A DNA stretch of 40,655 nucleotides from Candidatus Thalassarchaeum sp. (GCA_022449945.1 JAKURM010000009.1:1-40655); one strand, 5' to 3'. Positions 24,279 to 33,405 are shown, numbered from the stretch's first letter. Program-made: numbers and translations. The notes: generated by a model not told the origin, from the letters alone.

Positions 24279-24698
24279 ATGTCATCCAATGACGTCAATC
24301 TGAGTTTACCGGTGATGCCGATAAATGCAGAGCGAGCCATTCCTTTGCATTCGAAGATTTCTGACTTGCTAATTAGAATTCAAGACGAAGTGCCATCAGT
24401 GATCATCTCAGAAATTTTAGAAATTAACAACTATGGTAATATTGTATTTTCAAGTGCTAGTTGCACCTTTACAGAGATTGGTGATTATTGCCCCCCCGAC
24501 CTCAATGTTCTATGGATACCCCTAGATTTCAGTGATCCCGTTAATGGCTATGAGCAGCTTGATGTACTCTGTGAAAAAATCTGGAAATACATCAAGCAAT
24601 TTAGCGAGGCAGGATACCCGGGTTGCGAGGGGTGCATCGATAAAGAGTACCAGAAAACATGGGACGAAGGGGCCTATCGAAGTTCCATGATTAGTTGA
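24279..24698 (+). CDS. Unknown 139-residue protein with cysteine pair
   Basis: I do not recognise this protein. It is soluble and acidic with five cysteines (62, 71, 98, 116, 119), including CEGC after GYPG, which could bind a metal. The ATG at 24279 is chosen because upstream readings run into the divergent pyrD; GTATAC at 24236-24241 could be a shared TATA-like element. It ends 99 bp before topA on the same strand, separated by the CG tract and topA promoter, so it is probably a single-gene unit. Codon use looks like its neighbours. Confidence 0.65.
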   Translation: MSSNDVNLSLPVMPINAERAIPLHSKISDLLIRIQDEVPSVIISEILEINNYGNIVFSSASCTFTEIGDYCPPDLNVLWIPLDFSDPVNGYEQLDVLCEKIWKYIKQFSEAGYPGCEGCIDKEYQKTWDEGAYRSSMIS

Positions 24699-24704
24699 TG
24701 GCCT

Positions 24705-24731
24705 CACGCGCGAGTGCCCGCGCGCGCGCGT
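24705..24731. repeat. Alternating CG tract upstream of topA
   Basis: CACGCGCGAG is followed by CCCGCGCGCGCGCGTT, which contains six perfect CG dinucleotides (24719-24730). Alternating purine-pyrimidine CG runs of this length readily adopt Z-DNA under negative supercoiling. The tract ends about 26 bp before the topA TATA box. Nothing comparable was noticed elsewhere in this roughly 47% G+C window (by eye). Confidence 0.75.
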
Positions 24732-24755
24732 TGGAGTGTAATCTCCTTGCTCATG

Positions 24756-24763
24756 TTTATACA
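24756..24763 (+). promoter_or_regulatory. TATA box of topA
   Basis: TTTATACA is placed to start transcription near 24786, leaving a ~12-nt leader. Within it GGTGATT (24789-24795) is the Shine-Dalgarno for the TTG start at 24798. Confidence 0.7.
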
Positions 24764-24797
24764 TGGTCTGTAACGCCCGAAAAGCCTTGGTGATTGG

Positions 24798-27050
24798 TTG
24801 AAGTTGGTAATCCTGGAGTCCGGTGCCAAGGCAAAGACGATCAAGAAGTACCTTGGCAGGGGGTGGATTGTAGAGGCATGTAACGGACATGTGCAGGATC
24901 TACCATCTAGGGGTTCGAAAGACAGTTCGAAGGCCCGATGGGCCTCAAAGGTCGGGCAGTTGCCCAATCCCCCATGGGGCTGGACCGAAAAGGCTGAGCA
25001 AGTCATTTCCAAGATTGTGAAAAAATCAGTAAGCTCAGGTGTCGATGAAATATACATTGCTACTGATCCAGATCGGGAAGGCGAATTCATTGCATGGCGA
25101 TTGAGTGAGATCCTATCTGACTTCAAATCAGTAAATCGAATAGCATTCAATGAGATTACAAAATCGGCCGTATTGGAATCAATAGAAAATCCCAGAGGAT
25201 TAGACATGCAACTTGTAGAGGCTGCAATGGTAAGGAGATTCATGGACAGGCTTGTCGGATTCAGGTGTTCTAAGTTCTGCCGCTCCTGGAAATTGAGATC
25301 TATGGGCCGAGTTCAAACACCAACACTTGGATACGTCGTAGAAAAAGAATTAGAGAGGGAAGCGCACATTCCTATCGAATACCACTCAGTAGTGGCAACA
25401 TGTAACGATGTTGAAGTGAAAGTACGGTTTCACGATAGTGGTGATGCAGATGCATGGAGGGATGACGACGGAAAGCACTTCCCCGATAGGACTGCAAACA
25501 CGGAGAATGCCGAAGCGGCAGTCGCTATACTCGGTAGTCATAGGCGCATCACATTAGAAGCCGTTTCTGAAAGTGAGGTCGGACGGAAACCAAAACCCCC
25601 CTTTACGACCGATACCATGTTACAGTCAGCAAGCTCGAGGCTTGGATGGTCCATTTCTAAAACTAGCAATATCGCTTCGCAACTATATCAATCCGGCCAC
25701 GTGACATATATTCGGACCGATTCCACAAGAACAACTGAGGATTCGAGAAAAGCGATAAGGGGCCTAATAGAAAATCGATACGGCTCTGATTTCCTAGGAC
25801 CAGGTGTCGGCAATATCAAGGCAAAGAAGTCTAACGTACAGGATGCTCATGAGGCAATTAGACCTACAAATCCTGAGATTTCTGAGATTACCGAGGATAA
25901 GGACATGAGCAAATTATACCGGCTGATTTGGTCAAGATTTGCAGCAAGTCAGATGTCCAAATCAATCAGGCAAAGACGCAGTCTCTCATTCGCGTGTGAA
26001 GATTTGAATGAGAAGCTGTATGGGACATGTAGCTGGAGAACGCATCCCGGCTGGGAAGAAGTGTTCGATTGGGTAGGCTTAACTGCACGAAATCAGCCAC
26101 CATCTGTGGGCTTCGAGATTGGAAAAATTTGGGAAATAACCAATGGCCCAGAATTGATTTCCGATGAGACAAAGCCCCCACGTCGTCTAACTGAGAGCTC
26201 AATTATTCAGCAAATGAAGCAGGCTGGTATCGGTAGGCCATCGACATACGTATCAACAGTATCGAAGCTTGTTGACAGGGAATATATATCGAAGGAAGGG
26301 AGTACACTAATACCTACAGATAATGGAAGGACCCTGTGGATTGACGTTGCGCCATTCTACAACAATTCAACGGATTATGGCGACGGACTATTCTCAACCG
26401 AGTTTACTGCAATCATGGAGCAGAAGCTAGATCAGATAGAAATAGGAAATCACGATGCCTCTGAGACCTGGGAGGAATTTGTGACAATATTTAGCGACAT
26501 GCATAATGTTGCCTTAGAGAAAAGGCGAGAGAAGCCCACAATTAGACAATTACAATACCTTGAGAGAGTAGCCTCACGAATGACAGATGACGATAAGGAT
26601 TCAATTCTCAATGGAAAGAGCCCCGGTGAGATGACTGGTGATGAGGCAAAGGCCGCGATTGAAAAAATAAGCAATTCAGATACTGCTAATGTCCCTCCTA
26701 GTGAGAAGCAACTGGCACTAATTATCAGGCTAATAGACAAGCTTCGGTTAGACATGGCAGCCATTCTTAGTGATAGGGGGTTTTCAGACATTAGTGAATT
26801 AACAGGAGGCCGAGGGGGTTCTGCAAGCGATCTCATTTCGTTCCTGATAGAAATGGATAATGATTCCCCGGCAACTGAAAAACAGAAATCCACAATTGAA
26901 TCCATGGCTGAAGACGTTGGCATATCAGTATCGGAATCCATGGAAATCGTCAAGGCCGAGACAATAGAAACTATCAGCAAGTCAGATGCCAGCGAACTCA
27001 TATCTAAACTGAAGAAGCGAATAAAATCAAAGCCTAAAAGAAAAAGATAG
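24798..27050 (+). CDS. topA: DNA topoisomerase I (type IA), zinc-less, with repeated C-terminus
   Basis: It relaxes negatively supercoiled DNA by transient cleavage of one strand. The TOPRIM domain shows LESGAKAKTIKKYL and TDPDREGE (Asp90, Asp92, Glu94). The catalytic tyrosine is Tyr304 in TYIRTDSTR. DAHEAIRPTNP and GIGRPSTYVSTVSKL are further family motifs. The usual C-terminal zinc ribbons are absent: there is no CxxC in the last ~170 residues. These instead hold three similar segments, each opening P-[TSA]-x-x-[KR]-Q and ending near an Ala/Ser-rich helix before I-x-x-[IL] or LI, then a basic tail KSKPKRKR. The TTG start follows GGTGATT. Reverse gyrase is excluded, as there is no helicase half. 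Confidence 0.95.
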   Translation: MKLVILESGAKAKTIKKYLGRGWIVEACNGHVQDLPSRGSKDSSKARWASKVGQLPNPPWGWTEKAEQVISKIVKKSVSSGVDEIYIATDPDREGEFIAWRLSEILSDFKSVNRIAFNEITKSAVLESIENPRGLDMQLVEAAMVRRFMDRLVGFRCSKFCRSWKLRSMGRVQTPTLGYVVEKELEREAHIPIEYHSVVATCNDVEVKVRFHDSGDADAWRDDDGKHFPDRTANTENAEAAVAILGSHRRITLEAVSESEVGRKPKPPFTTDTMLQSASSRLGWSISKTSNIASQLYQSGHVTYIRTDSTRTTEDSRKAIRGLIENRYGSDFLGPGVGNIKAKKSNVQDAHEAIRPTNPEISEITEDKDMSKLYRLIWSRFAASQMSKSIRQRRSLSFACEDLNEKLYGTCSWRTHPGWEEVFDWVGLTARNQPPSVGFEIGKIWEITNGPELISDETKPPRRLTESSIIQQMKQAGIGRPSTYVSTVSKLVDREYISKEGSTLIPTDNGRTLWIDVAPFYNNSTDYGDGLFSTEFTAIMEQKLDQIEIGNHDASETWEEFVTIFSDMHNVALEKRREKPTIRQLQYLERVASRMTDDDKDSILNGKSPGEMTGDEAKAAIEKISNSDTANVPPSEKQLALIIRLIDKLRLDMAAILSDRGFSDISELTGGRGGSASDLISFLIEMDNDSPATEKQKSTIESMAEDVGISVSESMEIVKAETIETISKSDASELISKLKKRIKSKPKRKR

Positions 27051-27076
27051 TTGTAGTCGAGTCCCTACAGTGGCAC

Positions 27077-28279
27077 ATGGACCGTTACGATGCCATCGTT
27101 GTTGGAGCCGGTCCGGTTGGAGGGTACTTATCACGTAGATTGAACGAACACGGCCACAGCGTTTTGCTCGTTGAAGAACATGCAGAAATTGGAAGGCCAT
27201 TCCAATGTGCAGGACTCGTTAATCCTGCAGCGATGGATAAAGTGAATATGGGTCGTTCTGTCTTATCCAGGATCTGGGGAGCCAATATTCACAGTCCACA
27301 CGGCGTTACTGTATCAATAGGAGATCCCACCAGAAACAGGACCAACTCAGTTTGCAGGAAGATATTCGACGAAGGTGTGGTTTCCCAGTCCATAGCCACA
27401 GGTACGGATTTGATTCTATCGAGCACTGCAGTTTCGGCAGATGTGCACAATGACATGGTAGAAGTGCAGATTGATACACCCGATGGTGAGATTACGGTCC
27501 AAGCGAAGCTGCTTTGTGGGGCAGATGGCGCACACTCATGGGTTCGTAGGCACTTCAAGATGGGGCGACCGAAGGAGATGATGATAGGTTTCCAGATCGA
27601 AGTAACCGGCTATGATGGAGACGCAGGCCGCCTGGATATGTATACTGGCAGTAACATTGCTCCGGGGTTCTTCTCGTGGGCCATCCCATCCGGAGAAACT
27701 ACCCGTGTCGGAACGTGGACTACTCCTGAACTGATGAATGGCAACTCATCAGAGGACTTTCTGAATGTGCTTATTTCGAATAATCAAATCAATCATAGAT
27801 TTGCTGATTGCAGGGAAGTAGGCAGATACTGCGGCCCTGTGCCCAGTGGCATTGTCAGTAAGGTATCAATACCCAGGGTAATCCTATTCGGCGATGCTGC
27901 CGGAATATGCAAACCCACTACGGGTGGGGGTATTGGGCCGGGCTTCGATCAGGTAGACATGATTGTTCCAAAAATTAGTAAAAATATAGCATCAAACTCA
28001 CTTGGCCAGAATCAAGCAAATTCGGTAAATTCACTTATGGCCGACATGAAAAGGCGACAGAGGAGGAAGAAAGCACTCCGTGACGCGTTCCTAACAGAAA
28101 TGAGCGATGATGAGCTAGAAGACGTATTCTCGGTATGGGCTCGTCCCGAAGTGATTGCTCTAATCAATGACGTAGGGGAAATTGAGAATCCCATTCCACT
28201 TGGAATAAAGATGCTGAAGGAGGTACCAGAATTCCGCCGACTAGCTACCAGAGCCGCCAAAGCAATATTGTGGGGCTAA
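27077..28279 (+). CDS. Geranylgeranyl reductase family flavoprotein
   Basis: A 400-residue FAD enzyme of the type that saturates geranylgeranyl chains of archaeal lipids or quinones. VVGAGPVGGYLSRRL is the N-terminal FAD-binding GxGxxG. The family blocks RPFQCAGLVNPAA and ILFGDAAGICKPTTGGGIGPGF are present, the latter binding the FAD ribityl/phosphate. It lies 26 bp after topA and 2 bp before the next membrane protein, so the three may be cotranscribed. Candidate substrates are digeranylgeranylglyceryl phospholipid, or menaquinone side chain given mqnC nearby; the sequence does not decide. Confidence 0.9.
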   Translation: MDRYDAIVVGAGPVGGYLSRRLNEHGHSVLLVEEHAEIGRPFQCAGLVNPAAMDKVNMGRSVLSRIWGANIHSPHGVTVSIGDPTRNRTNSVCRKIFDEGVVSQSIATGTDLILSSTAVSADVHNDMVEVQIDTPDGEITVQAKLLCGADGAHSWVRRHFKMGRPKEMMIGFQIEVTGYDGDAGRLDMYTGSNIAPGFFSWAIPSGETTRVGTWTTPELMNGNSSEDFLNVLISNNQINHRFADCREVGRYCGPVPSGIVSKVSIPRVILFGDAAGICKPTTGGGIGPGFDQVDMIVPKISKNIASNSLGQNQANSVNSLMADMKRRQRRKKALRDAFLTEMSDDELEDVFSVWARPEVIALINDVGEIENPIPLGIKMLKEVPEFRRLATRAAKAILWG

Positions 28280-28281
28280 CC

Positions 28282-29394
28282 ATGTCCCTATCAGTCCAGA
28301 GAATCAGGTATCCACCCTTTGAACACAGCCATATGGAACCCTCCGAAGTACCAATCGTTGAGGCAGTGCTCGATGTTGAAGATGAGAACACTCCTGAATT
28401 CGTCATTGGTTCTGACGATAGCTGGATTGTCGAATGGATACCTTATACGGACAAGTTTGCAAATACTCCACGAATAGTGTCTGACGTCGGCACGGAAACT
28501 CCAAACTTCATCAAAAGGTCTAGAGTAGGGTGGTATATTGATCCGGATCCTCTTCACAATATATCCAGGAGGTTGATAGCACCAACTGTAGTCCTACTGA
28601 TCCTCTCACTATTCGTTCATGCTATCGAGCCAGGTCTGGTTGAATGGGGGATATTATCCCAATCAATAGCCGGCTCATTCAGGGTGGGTCCTCTTGAATA
28701 CCCGAAATTGCTGATGTTCGCATTCCCGGTATTCTTGCTGCCGCTTTTTTTCAGGATGATTGCTAATCTGAGAGACCTCTCACGACAAAAGTCCTTGATG
28801 AACCTTGACTATCAAAGACCTGAAATTTCAATCCAAACAAATCATGGGAGAGAGGCCATATCTCCTGGAAGTGAAGTGGTTTCTATCAACGTAATCAGTA
28901 TCCCCAATGATCTTGTTCTGAAGCGCGCTAGAATACAGGTCGGAGTAGCTATTCCAGAGCGCCGAACAGTTCTGGATGTCCTTGGTAGAACTGAGGGGCG
29001 ACAGCCCTCACCGGGAATGTCTACGCGATTACCTCAACATAGAGTTGCAACTGGTGACTATGAAGGAACCGGAGTAGGCGAGGCGACACCAATGGTCGTA
29101 CCCAATAGAAGGGCAGCCATATTGGAGCCAATGAGGATTATGTCATCTGGCGAGTGGGTTAACCAATATGCAGACTCAATAAATGAGTCGCTTCCCCTCC
29201 CTAATGCTAACTGGCCGGGTACCATTTATTCTTCATTGATTGCGATTCACTGGGAGTTAGTAGTCGAATTCATGAGCACCGGAGGTACCAAATTCAAATG
29301 GGTAGAGCCGATCACAATTGCCCATCATTCTAACAGAACCGAAATTTCTCCTGCTCCCACCAGGAGTGGTCGGGCAGAGTTGTCGAACTACTGA
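28282..29394 (+). CDS. Membrane protein of unknown function
   Basis: The 370-residue protein has a ~97-residue N-terminal soluble region, two helices at about 98-114 and 141-160, and a ~210-residue C-terminal domain of alternating beta-like segments (RPEISIQTN, VVSINVISIP, LVVEFMSTGG). That resembles an arrestin-like or immunoglobulin-like sandwich, but no family motif is certain. The ATG at 28282 is 2 bp after the GGR stop with GGGG upstream, pointing to coupling with the reductase. The stop overlaps the stop of convergent mqnC by 7 bp. Confidence 0.8.
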   Translation: MSLSVQRIRYPPFEHSHMEPSEVPIVEAVLDVEDENTPEFVIGSDDSWIVEWIPYTDKFANTPRIVSDVGTETPNFIKRSRVGWYIDPDPLHNISRRLIAPTVVLLILSLFVHAIEPGLVEWGILSQSIAGSFRVGPLEYPKLLMFAFPVFLLPLFFRMIANLRDLSRQKSLMNLDYQRPEISIQTNHGREAISPGSEVVSINVISIPNDLVLKRARIQVGVAIPERRTVLDVLGRTEGRQPSPGMSTRLPQHRVATGDYEGTGVGEATPMVVPNRRAAILEPMRIMSSGEWVNQYADSINESLPLPNANWPGTIYSSLIAIHWELVVEFMSTGGTKFKWVEPITIAHHSNRTEISPAPTRSGRAELSNY

Positions 29395-30527
29395 TTGGTT
29401 GGAATTCCCATTCGGGCTACCATATTGTATTCTGAATCCCTCTGAGCGGGAACGAATCCTGCGGAAGCAATCATAGTTTCCAACTCTTCAATAGTGGCCT
29501 CAGTTTTTGAGGTACCAGAGGCCGATACGACGTTTTCCTCCATCATTGTGGAGCCTGCATCATCTGCTCCAGCAAACAAGGCCATCTGGGCTACGTCCAT
29601 TCCCATAGTGGGCCAGGATGCCTGAATGTGCAAAATATTGTCGAGGTATATCCTTGATATTGCTACGTGCCTTAGATACTCTATAGCACTGGCACCAAGT
29701 GTGTATCTATTTGTGCCTTGATTGCCCCGCCCCAGGCTGTTGTTCTCTAGCATCACGGGCCACGATATGAATGATGTGAATCCCGGATAGCCAGCATTAG
29801 TGGAGTCTTCTTGCAGTCTTCTAATTCGTTCAAGATGCTCGACCCTGTTATCAAAGGACTCGCCCAAACCAATGACGTTTGTAGCTGATGTGACAAGTCC
29901 AATACTCTGCGCCTCGCCCATAACTCGAATCCAGTTATCGGAAGACCCCTTCTGGGGAGATACACCCCTACGGACATCATCTACCAGCATCTCCGCACCC
30001 CCTCCTGGCAGTCCATGTAATCCTGCTTCAGATAGCTTAGTCAGTACTTCCAATGTACTAATTCCGACGATTTTGGCTATTCCCTCTATTTCTATTGGTG
30101 AGAAGCAATCGAGATCAATAGATGGGTGCCTTTCCCTCAGTCTCATCAATATATCAACATACCAATCTAGCCCAAGATCGGGGTTTACTCCACCCTGCAT
30201 AAGAATCCTCGTCCCACCGATTTCTTCTAGTTCTGCGACCCTGGCACTAATCTGTTCGAATGTCTGGGTATATGTCTCAGAATGTCCGGGTGGTCGGTAA
30301 AATGAACAGAAGTGACAATTAATTGTGCAGACGTTTGTGTAGTTTATATTTCGGTCTACTAAGTACGTCACGGTATTTCCTGGTAACAACAAACGTCTCC
30401 TTTCATTGGCTACATATACCAGATCATTAAGATCTGCATTACGATACAGTTCTACAGCATCCTTACGAAATATCCTAGGAGGAGATTCTGAAACCTGCTC
30501 CTCTAGAATCTTAATCCAACTAGGCAA
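29388..30527 (-). CDS. mqnC: Cyclic dehypoxanthinyl futalosine synthase (MqnC-like radical SAM)
   Basis: A radical SAM enzyme of the MqnC/MqnE/CofH group, with cluster cysteines 67, 71 and 74 (CTINCHFC). RILMQGGVNPDLGLDWY, CFSPIEIEGIAK, GLPGGGAEMLVDDVRR, IQASWPTMG and MEENVVSASG agree best with MqnC, which cyclises dehypoxanthine futalosine in menaquinone synthesis. CofH (F420) is the main alternative. The TTG start follows GGTGAT, which overlaps the pepP stop. No other mqn gene is in the window. It is last in a minus-strand run of four genes. Confidence 0.85.
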   Translation of the reverse strand: MPSWIKILEEQVSESPPRIFRKDAVELYRNADLNDLVYVANERRRLLLPGNTVTYLVDRNINYTNVCTINCHFCSFYRPPGHSETYTQTFEQISARVAELEEIGGTRILMQGGVNPDLGLDWYVDILMRLRERHPSIDLDCFSPIEIEGIAKIVGISTLEVLTKLSEAGLHGLPGGGAEMLVDDVRRGVSPQKGSSDNWIRVMGEAQSIGLVTSATNVIGLGESFDNRVEHLERIRRLQEDSTNAGYPGFTSFISWPVMLENNSLGRGNQGTNRYTLGASAIEYLRHVAISRIYLDNILHIQASWPTMGMDVAQMALFAGADDAGSTMMEENVVSASGTSKTEATIEELETMIASAGFVPAQRDSEYNMVARMGIPTNQ

Positions 30528-30531
30528 TATA

Positions 30532-31836
30532 TCACCTATTAGAGCCTACTAGTGCTTCAATTTCATCTATCTTTTTTGGGCAATTTGCAGTCAATACCAC
30601 TGGACCAGAATCTGTGATAAGGACGTCATCCTCTATTCTGATTCCAATGCCAGAATATCTTTCCGGTATCGTCACGTCAGTCCTCCAACTACCGAAATAT
30701 AGGCCCGGTTCAACTGTAACAACCATGCCAGGTCGCAATATTGGTCCTGGATCATCATCTCCCTGTCTACCTCCTCCTACGTCATGTACATCTAGGCCCA
30801 GCAAATGACCAGTTCCGTGCATGAAGAAATTCCGGTATGGCCCGTTGAAATCATTTTCCTCGCCGATGGCTTCCTCAATTGAGCAATCTAATATGCCCAA
30901 TTCAATTAAACCCGCGGCTAACACCATAGATGTTGCTCGATGCATAGACAGCCATGGAGAACCTGGTTGGCATGCCTCTATCCCAGCTAATTCAGCACTG
31001 AGAACCAATTCGTATATCTCTCGTTGGGCATCAGTGAATTGCCCATTTACTGGCCATGTTCGTGTAATGTCTGATGCATATCCTTCAACTTCACATCCTG
31101 CATCAACTAGTACCAGATCGCCAGATTCGATGGTGCAATCATTTTCTTTGTAGTGTAATATGGTAGCATTGTCGCCTCCTCCGACAATAGAAGGATAGCT
31201 CCATTGACTCTTATTATGGGCGAAGTGCCCCTCAACAATTGCCTGAATCTGCCACTCGCCTATTCCGGCGTAAGTCGATTCAATTGCTAGTATATGGGCA
31301 TTTGATGCAATCGTTGCCGCCTTCATCATTAATTCGATTTCCATTTCAGATTTGACAATCCTATGACCATCAATGTGGCTCTTCGCATCAGATGTATCCA
31401 CGTCGGAAAGTATCATGTCTAACTCAGGGCTTGATCCTTCAATTGTGAATATATCAGTGCAACCCTGGATGAGTATTCGAACTTCTTTTTCTAGATCTAC
31501 TATTGATGCGGCTTCATCAACGGGCCATCCTTCAGATGCGCCCTCCACACCCACACGTATCCCCTCCCATATCTCTGACTTTGTATCTCTAGGCTGGACG
31601 AAAAGAATAGTTTTCCAATTTCCAGAAGATTTTCTGGCTACAAATATCCCATCGGGTTCTGTCCACCCACATAGGTATAGTATGTATGAACTGGCCCTAA
31701 ACGGATATGAAACATCATTTGATCGAACGGCTCTGGGATTTGTTGGTATGAATAATACTGATTCCGAAGGCAACTCGTCGAGTACATTTTTTTGCCTATT
31801 CAGATACTCAGAATCGGTGAATGGAAGTCCCGCCAC
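30532..31836 (-). CDS. pepP: Xaa-Pro aminopeptidase (M24B, aminopeptidase P)
   Basis: It removes N-terminal residues that precede proline, using two metal ions. The N-terminal AMP_N-type domain (RASSYILYLCGW) is followed by the pita-bread domain, with ligands in LVLVDAGCEVEGYASDITRTW (two Asp), MHGTGHLLGLDVHDVG (His), MVVTVEPGLY (Glu) and GIRIEDDVLIT (Glu). The length, 434 residues, is normal, and no signal peptide is present, so it acts in the cytosol. The GTG start follows GGTGAT. It lies between a secreted protein gene and mqnC. Confidence 0.94.
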   Translation of the reverse strand: MAGLPFTDSEYLNRQKNVLDELPSESVLFIPTNPRAVRSNDVSYPFRASSYILYLCGWTEPDGIFVARKSSGNWKTILFVQPRDTKSEIWEGIRVGVEGASEGWPVDEAASIVDLEKEVRILIQGCTDIFTIEGSSPELDMILSDVDTSDAKSHIDGHRIVKSEMEIELMMKAATIASNAHILAIESTYAGIGEWQIQAIVEGHFAHNKSQWSYPSIVGGGDNATILHYKENDCTIESGDLVLVDAGCEVEGYASDITRTWPVNGQFTDAQREIYELVLSAELAGIEACQPGSPWLSMHRATSMVLAAGLIELGILDCSIEEAIGEENDFNGPYRNFFMHGTGHLLGLDVHDVGGGRQGDDDPGPILRPGMVVTVEPGLYFGSWRTDVTIPERYSGIGIRIEDDVLITDSGPVVLTANCPKKIDEIEALVGSNR

Positions 31837-31875
31837 AAAATCACCAGAGCAGATTTCCTATTTGTTCTTTCATAT

Positions 31876-33360
31876 CTATGTCCATTTTGGTATATCCTCA
31901 TTGGGATCAATATCTCTCCGATGATTGTATATGGCATATGAGAGGAATACAGAGGCTGCGATAAACACTACTAGGGAACTAGGAATAGAAAAACTCTCAT
32001 CGGAGTCACTGACTCGAATTGTCAAAATTGAGCTCGCAGAATCGTCATCAATTACTTCCAAAGTTAAGTAGAAAAATCCTGAATCTGAGTCAGGCCAGTC
32101 CAATTCTCGTTGAGCTCCTTCGTATGTTGGACCGTTAGTTATTCGCCAGATATATCTCAGTGAGCCTATGTCATTTTCTGTATCGGTAGAACTCGATGCG
32201 TCGACCATTATCGCATTGTCCCTACGGATTACAACATCATCACCATCGTATACATCTAAACCGTCGACCTGTAATCTTACAACGGGTTGTATGTTCGATA
32301 TTTCCACCGTCAGTGAAGTAGAAGCGCTATTGCCAGCCATATCTACTACAGTTAATGACACGTCGAAAATTCCAGATGAAGTGAGGCTCAAGGAAATATC
32401 CCTAGTGGACTGGCCTGTAGCCATTTCTACGGGAATGAGTCCCACAGGTGTAATCTCCTTCACTGCCCAAATGTATGTAATACCTGAAATTCCCCAATAA
32501 TCGTCTGTTGTTCCACTACAATCAAGCGTCAGACTTCCTATGCCTTCGTTTAGTGCAATAGGGCCAGTGATGACTGGGGTTGGTGAATGATTATCGACTC
32601 TTGTACTGATGCAGAAGTATGCGTAGCCAGCAGTATCTTGCAATTCGGAGAACACTGTAATGTCGTACCAACCATCGGTAAAACCACCAACATCTACACT
32701 AAATGAGAAATCACCATTTTCTTTCCAATCAATGGATTCCTGTTCGATATTGAATGATTCAGCATATGAATTTTGAATTTCGGAGTTACATCTGACATCT
32801 GTTGATTGTTCAATTATGACCCCAATCTCCGGTGTCGATCCACCGATTGACAGAGATTTGCCGTATATCAGCATGGAGTTGCTGTTCCAGTCATCGATAA
32901 TGTCCTGGTATACGTATATTGTTGGCGGTAGTGAATCAGCAACCACACCGAAAAATATTGATCTGATTTGTTTAACCGGCTCCATAGATTCTTCTTGAGC
33001 GAAAAGAATCAGGTTACATGAACATGGAATAACATTTTCAGAGAGTACAGTGAATTGGAATGTCCATCGGGGCCTTACAAAGTCACCACTAGATTCTGAT
33101 ATACTTGATGTCAGAATACCGCTCGATCTGATGCCATGTGAGTCAGAAAGCTCCCACCAGACTGCTGTGGGGGCCTCCTCATTCTCCAAATACCCCGAAA
33201 CAATGACATCAACTGATGTCGATTGTCCATCAGCGATATCCAGATGAATAATTATGGGGTCATCGGAAATTTGCTCATTATCGTCATTATCCTGAGCGAT
33301 GGAATGACTGGATAGCAGTAGGGTCGAGACCACAAATAGCGCAATATATCGTAGACTCAT
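31876..33360 (-). CDS. Secreted, membrane-anchored PKD/Ig-like protein
   Basis: The 494 residues begin with a Sec signal peptide (MSLRYIALFVVSTLLLSSHSIAQ, cleavage near residue 23) and end with a transmembrane helix (~462-482) and a short charged tail. Between them are beta-sandwich repeats. Two are PKD/cadherin-like, with DCSGTTDDYWGISGITYIW and DASSSTDTENDIGSLRYIW followed by strands of the LTVVD and LEVIDD kind. The outer part is acidic with few cysteines. It is probably a cell-surface binding or adhesion protein; no enzyme domain is visible. It sits 39 bp before pepP and 45 bp after the PfkB-like kinase gene. Confidence 0.85.
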   Translation of the reverse strand: MSLRYIALFVVSTLLLSSHSIAQDNDDNEQISDDPIIIHLDIADGQSTSVDVIVSGYLENEEAPTAVWWELSDSHGIRSSGILTSSISESSGDFVRPRWTFQFTVLSENVIPCSCNLILFAQEESMEPVKQIRSIFFGVVADSLPPTIYVYQDIIDDWNSNSMLIYGKSLSIGGSTPEIGVIIEQSTDVRCNSEIQNSYAESFNIEQESIDWKENGDFSFSVDVGGFTDGWYDITVFSELQDTAGYAYFCISTRVDNHSPTPVITGPIALNEGIGSLTLDCSGTTDDYWGISGITYIWAVKEITPVGLIPVEMATGQSTRDISLSLTSSGIFDVSLTVVDMAGNSASTSLTVEISNIQPVVRLQVDGLDVYDGDDVVIRRDNAIMVDASSSTDTENDIGSLRYIWRITNGPTYEGAQRELDWPDSDSGFFYLTLEVIDDDSASSILTIRVSDSDESFSIPSSLVVFIAASVFLSYAIYNHRRDIDPNEDIPKWT

Positions 33361-33405
33361 ATATGTCGACTCGAACTGCCAGTATTGAATACAATGGAAA
33401 TATGA

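Noticed and set aside
24176-24340. N-terminal extension of PyrD
   Set aside because: Class 2 enzymes begin with the helix starting near the Met at 24175; the extra residues look unrelated.
24908-24922. T-loop-like GGGGTTCGAAAG as part of a tRNA
   Set aside because: It lies inside topA, and no acceptor or anticodon stem could be built around it.
26450-27001. 183-residue minus-strand reading frame
   Set aside because: It is a Ser-rich shadow of the topA 3' end.
31373-31924. 183-residue plus-strand reading frame
   Set aside because: It is a shadow of pepP and the 3' end of the PKD-like gene, and it has no motif.
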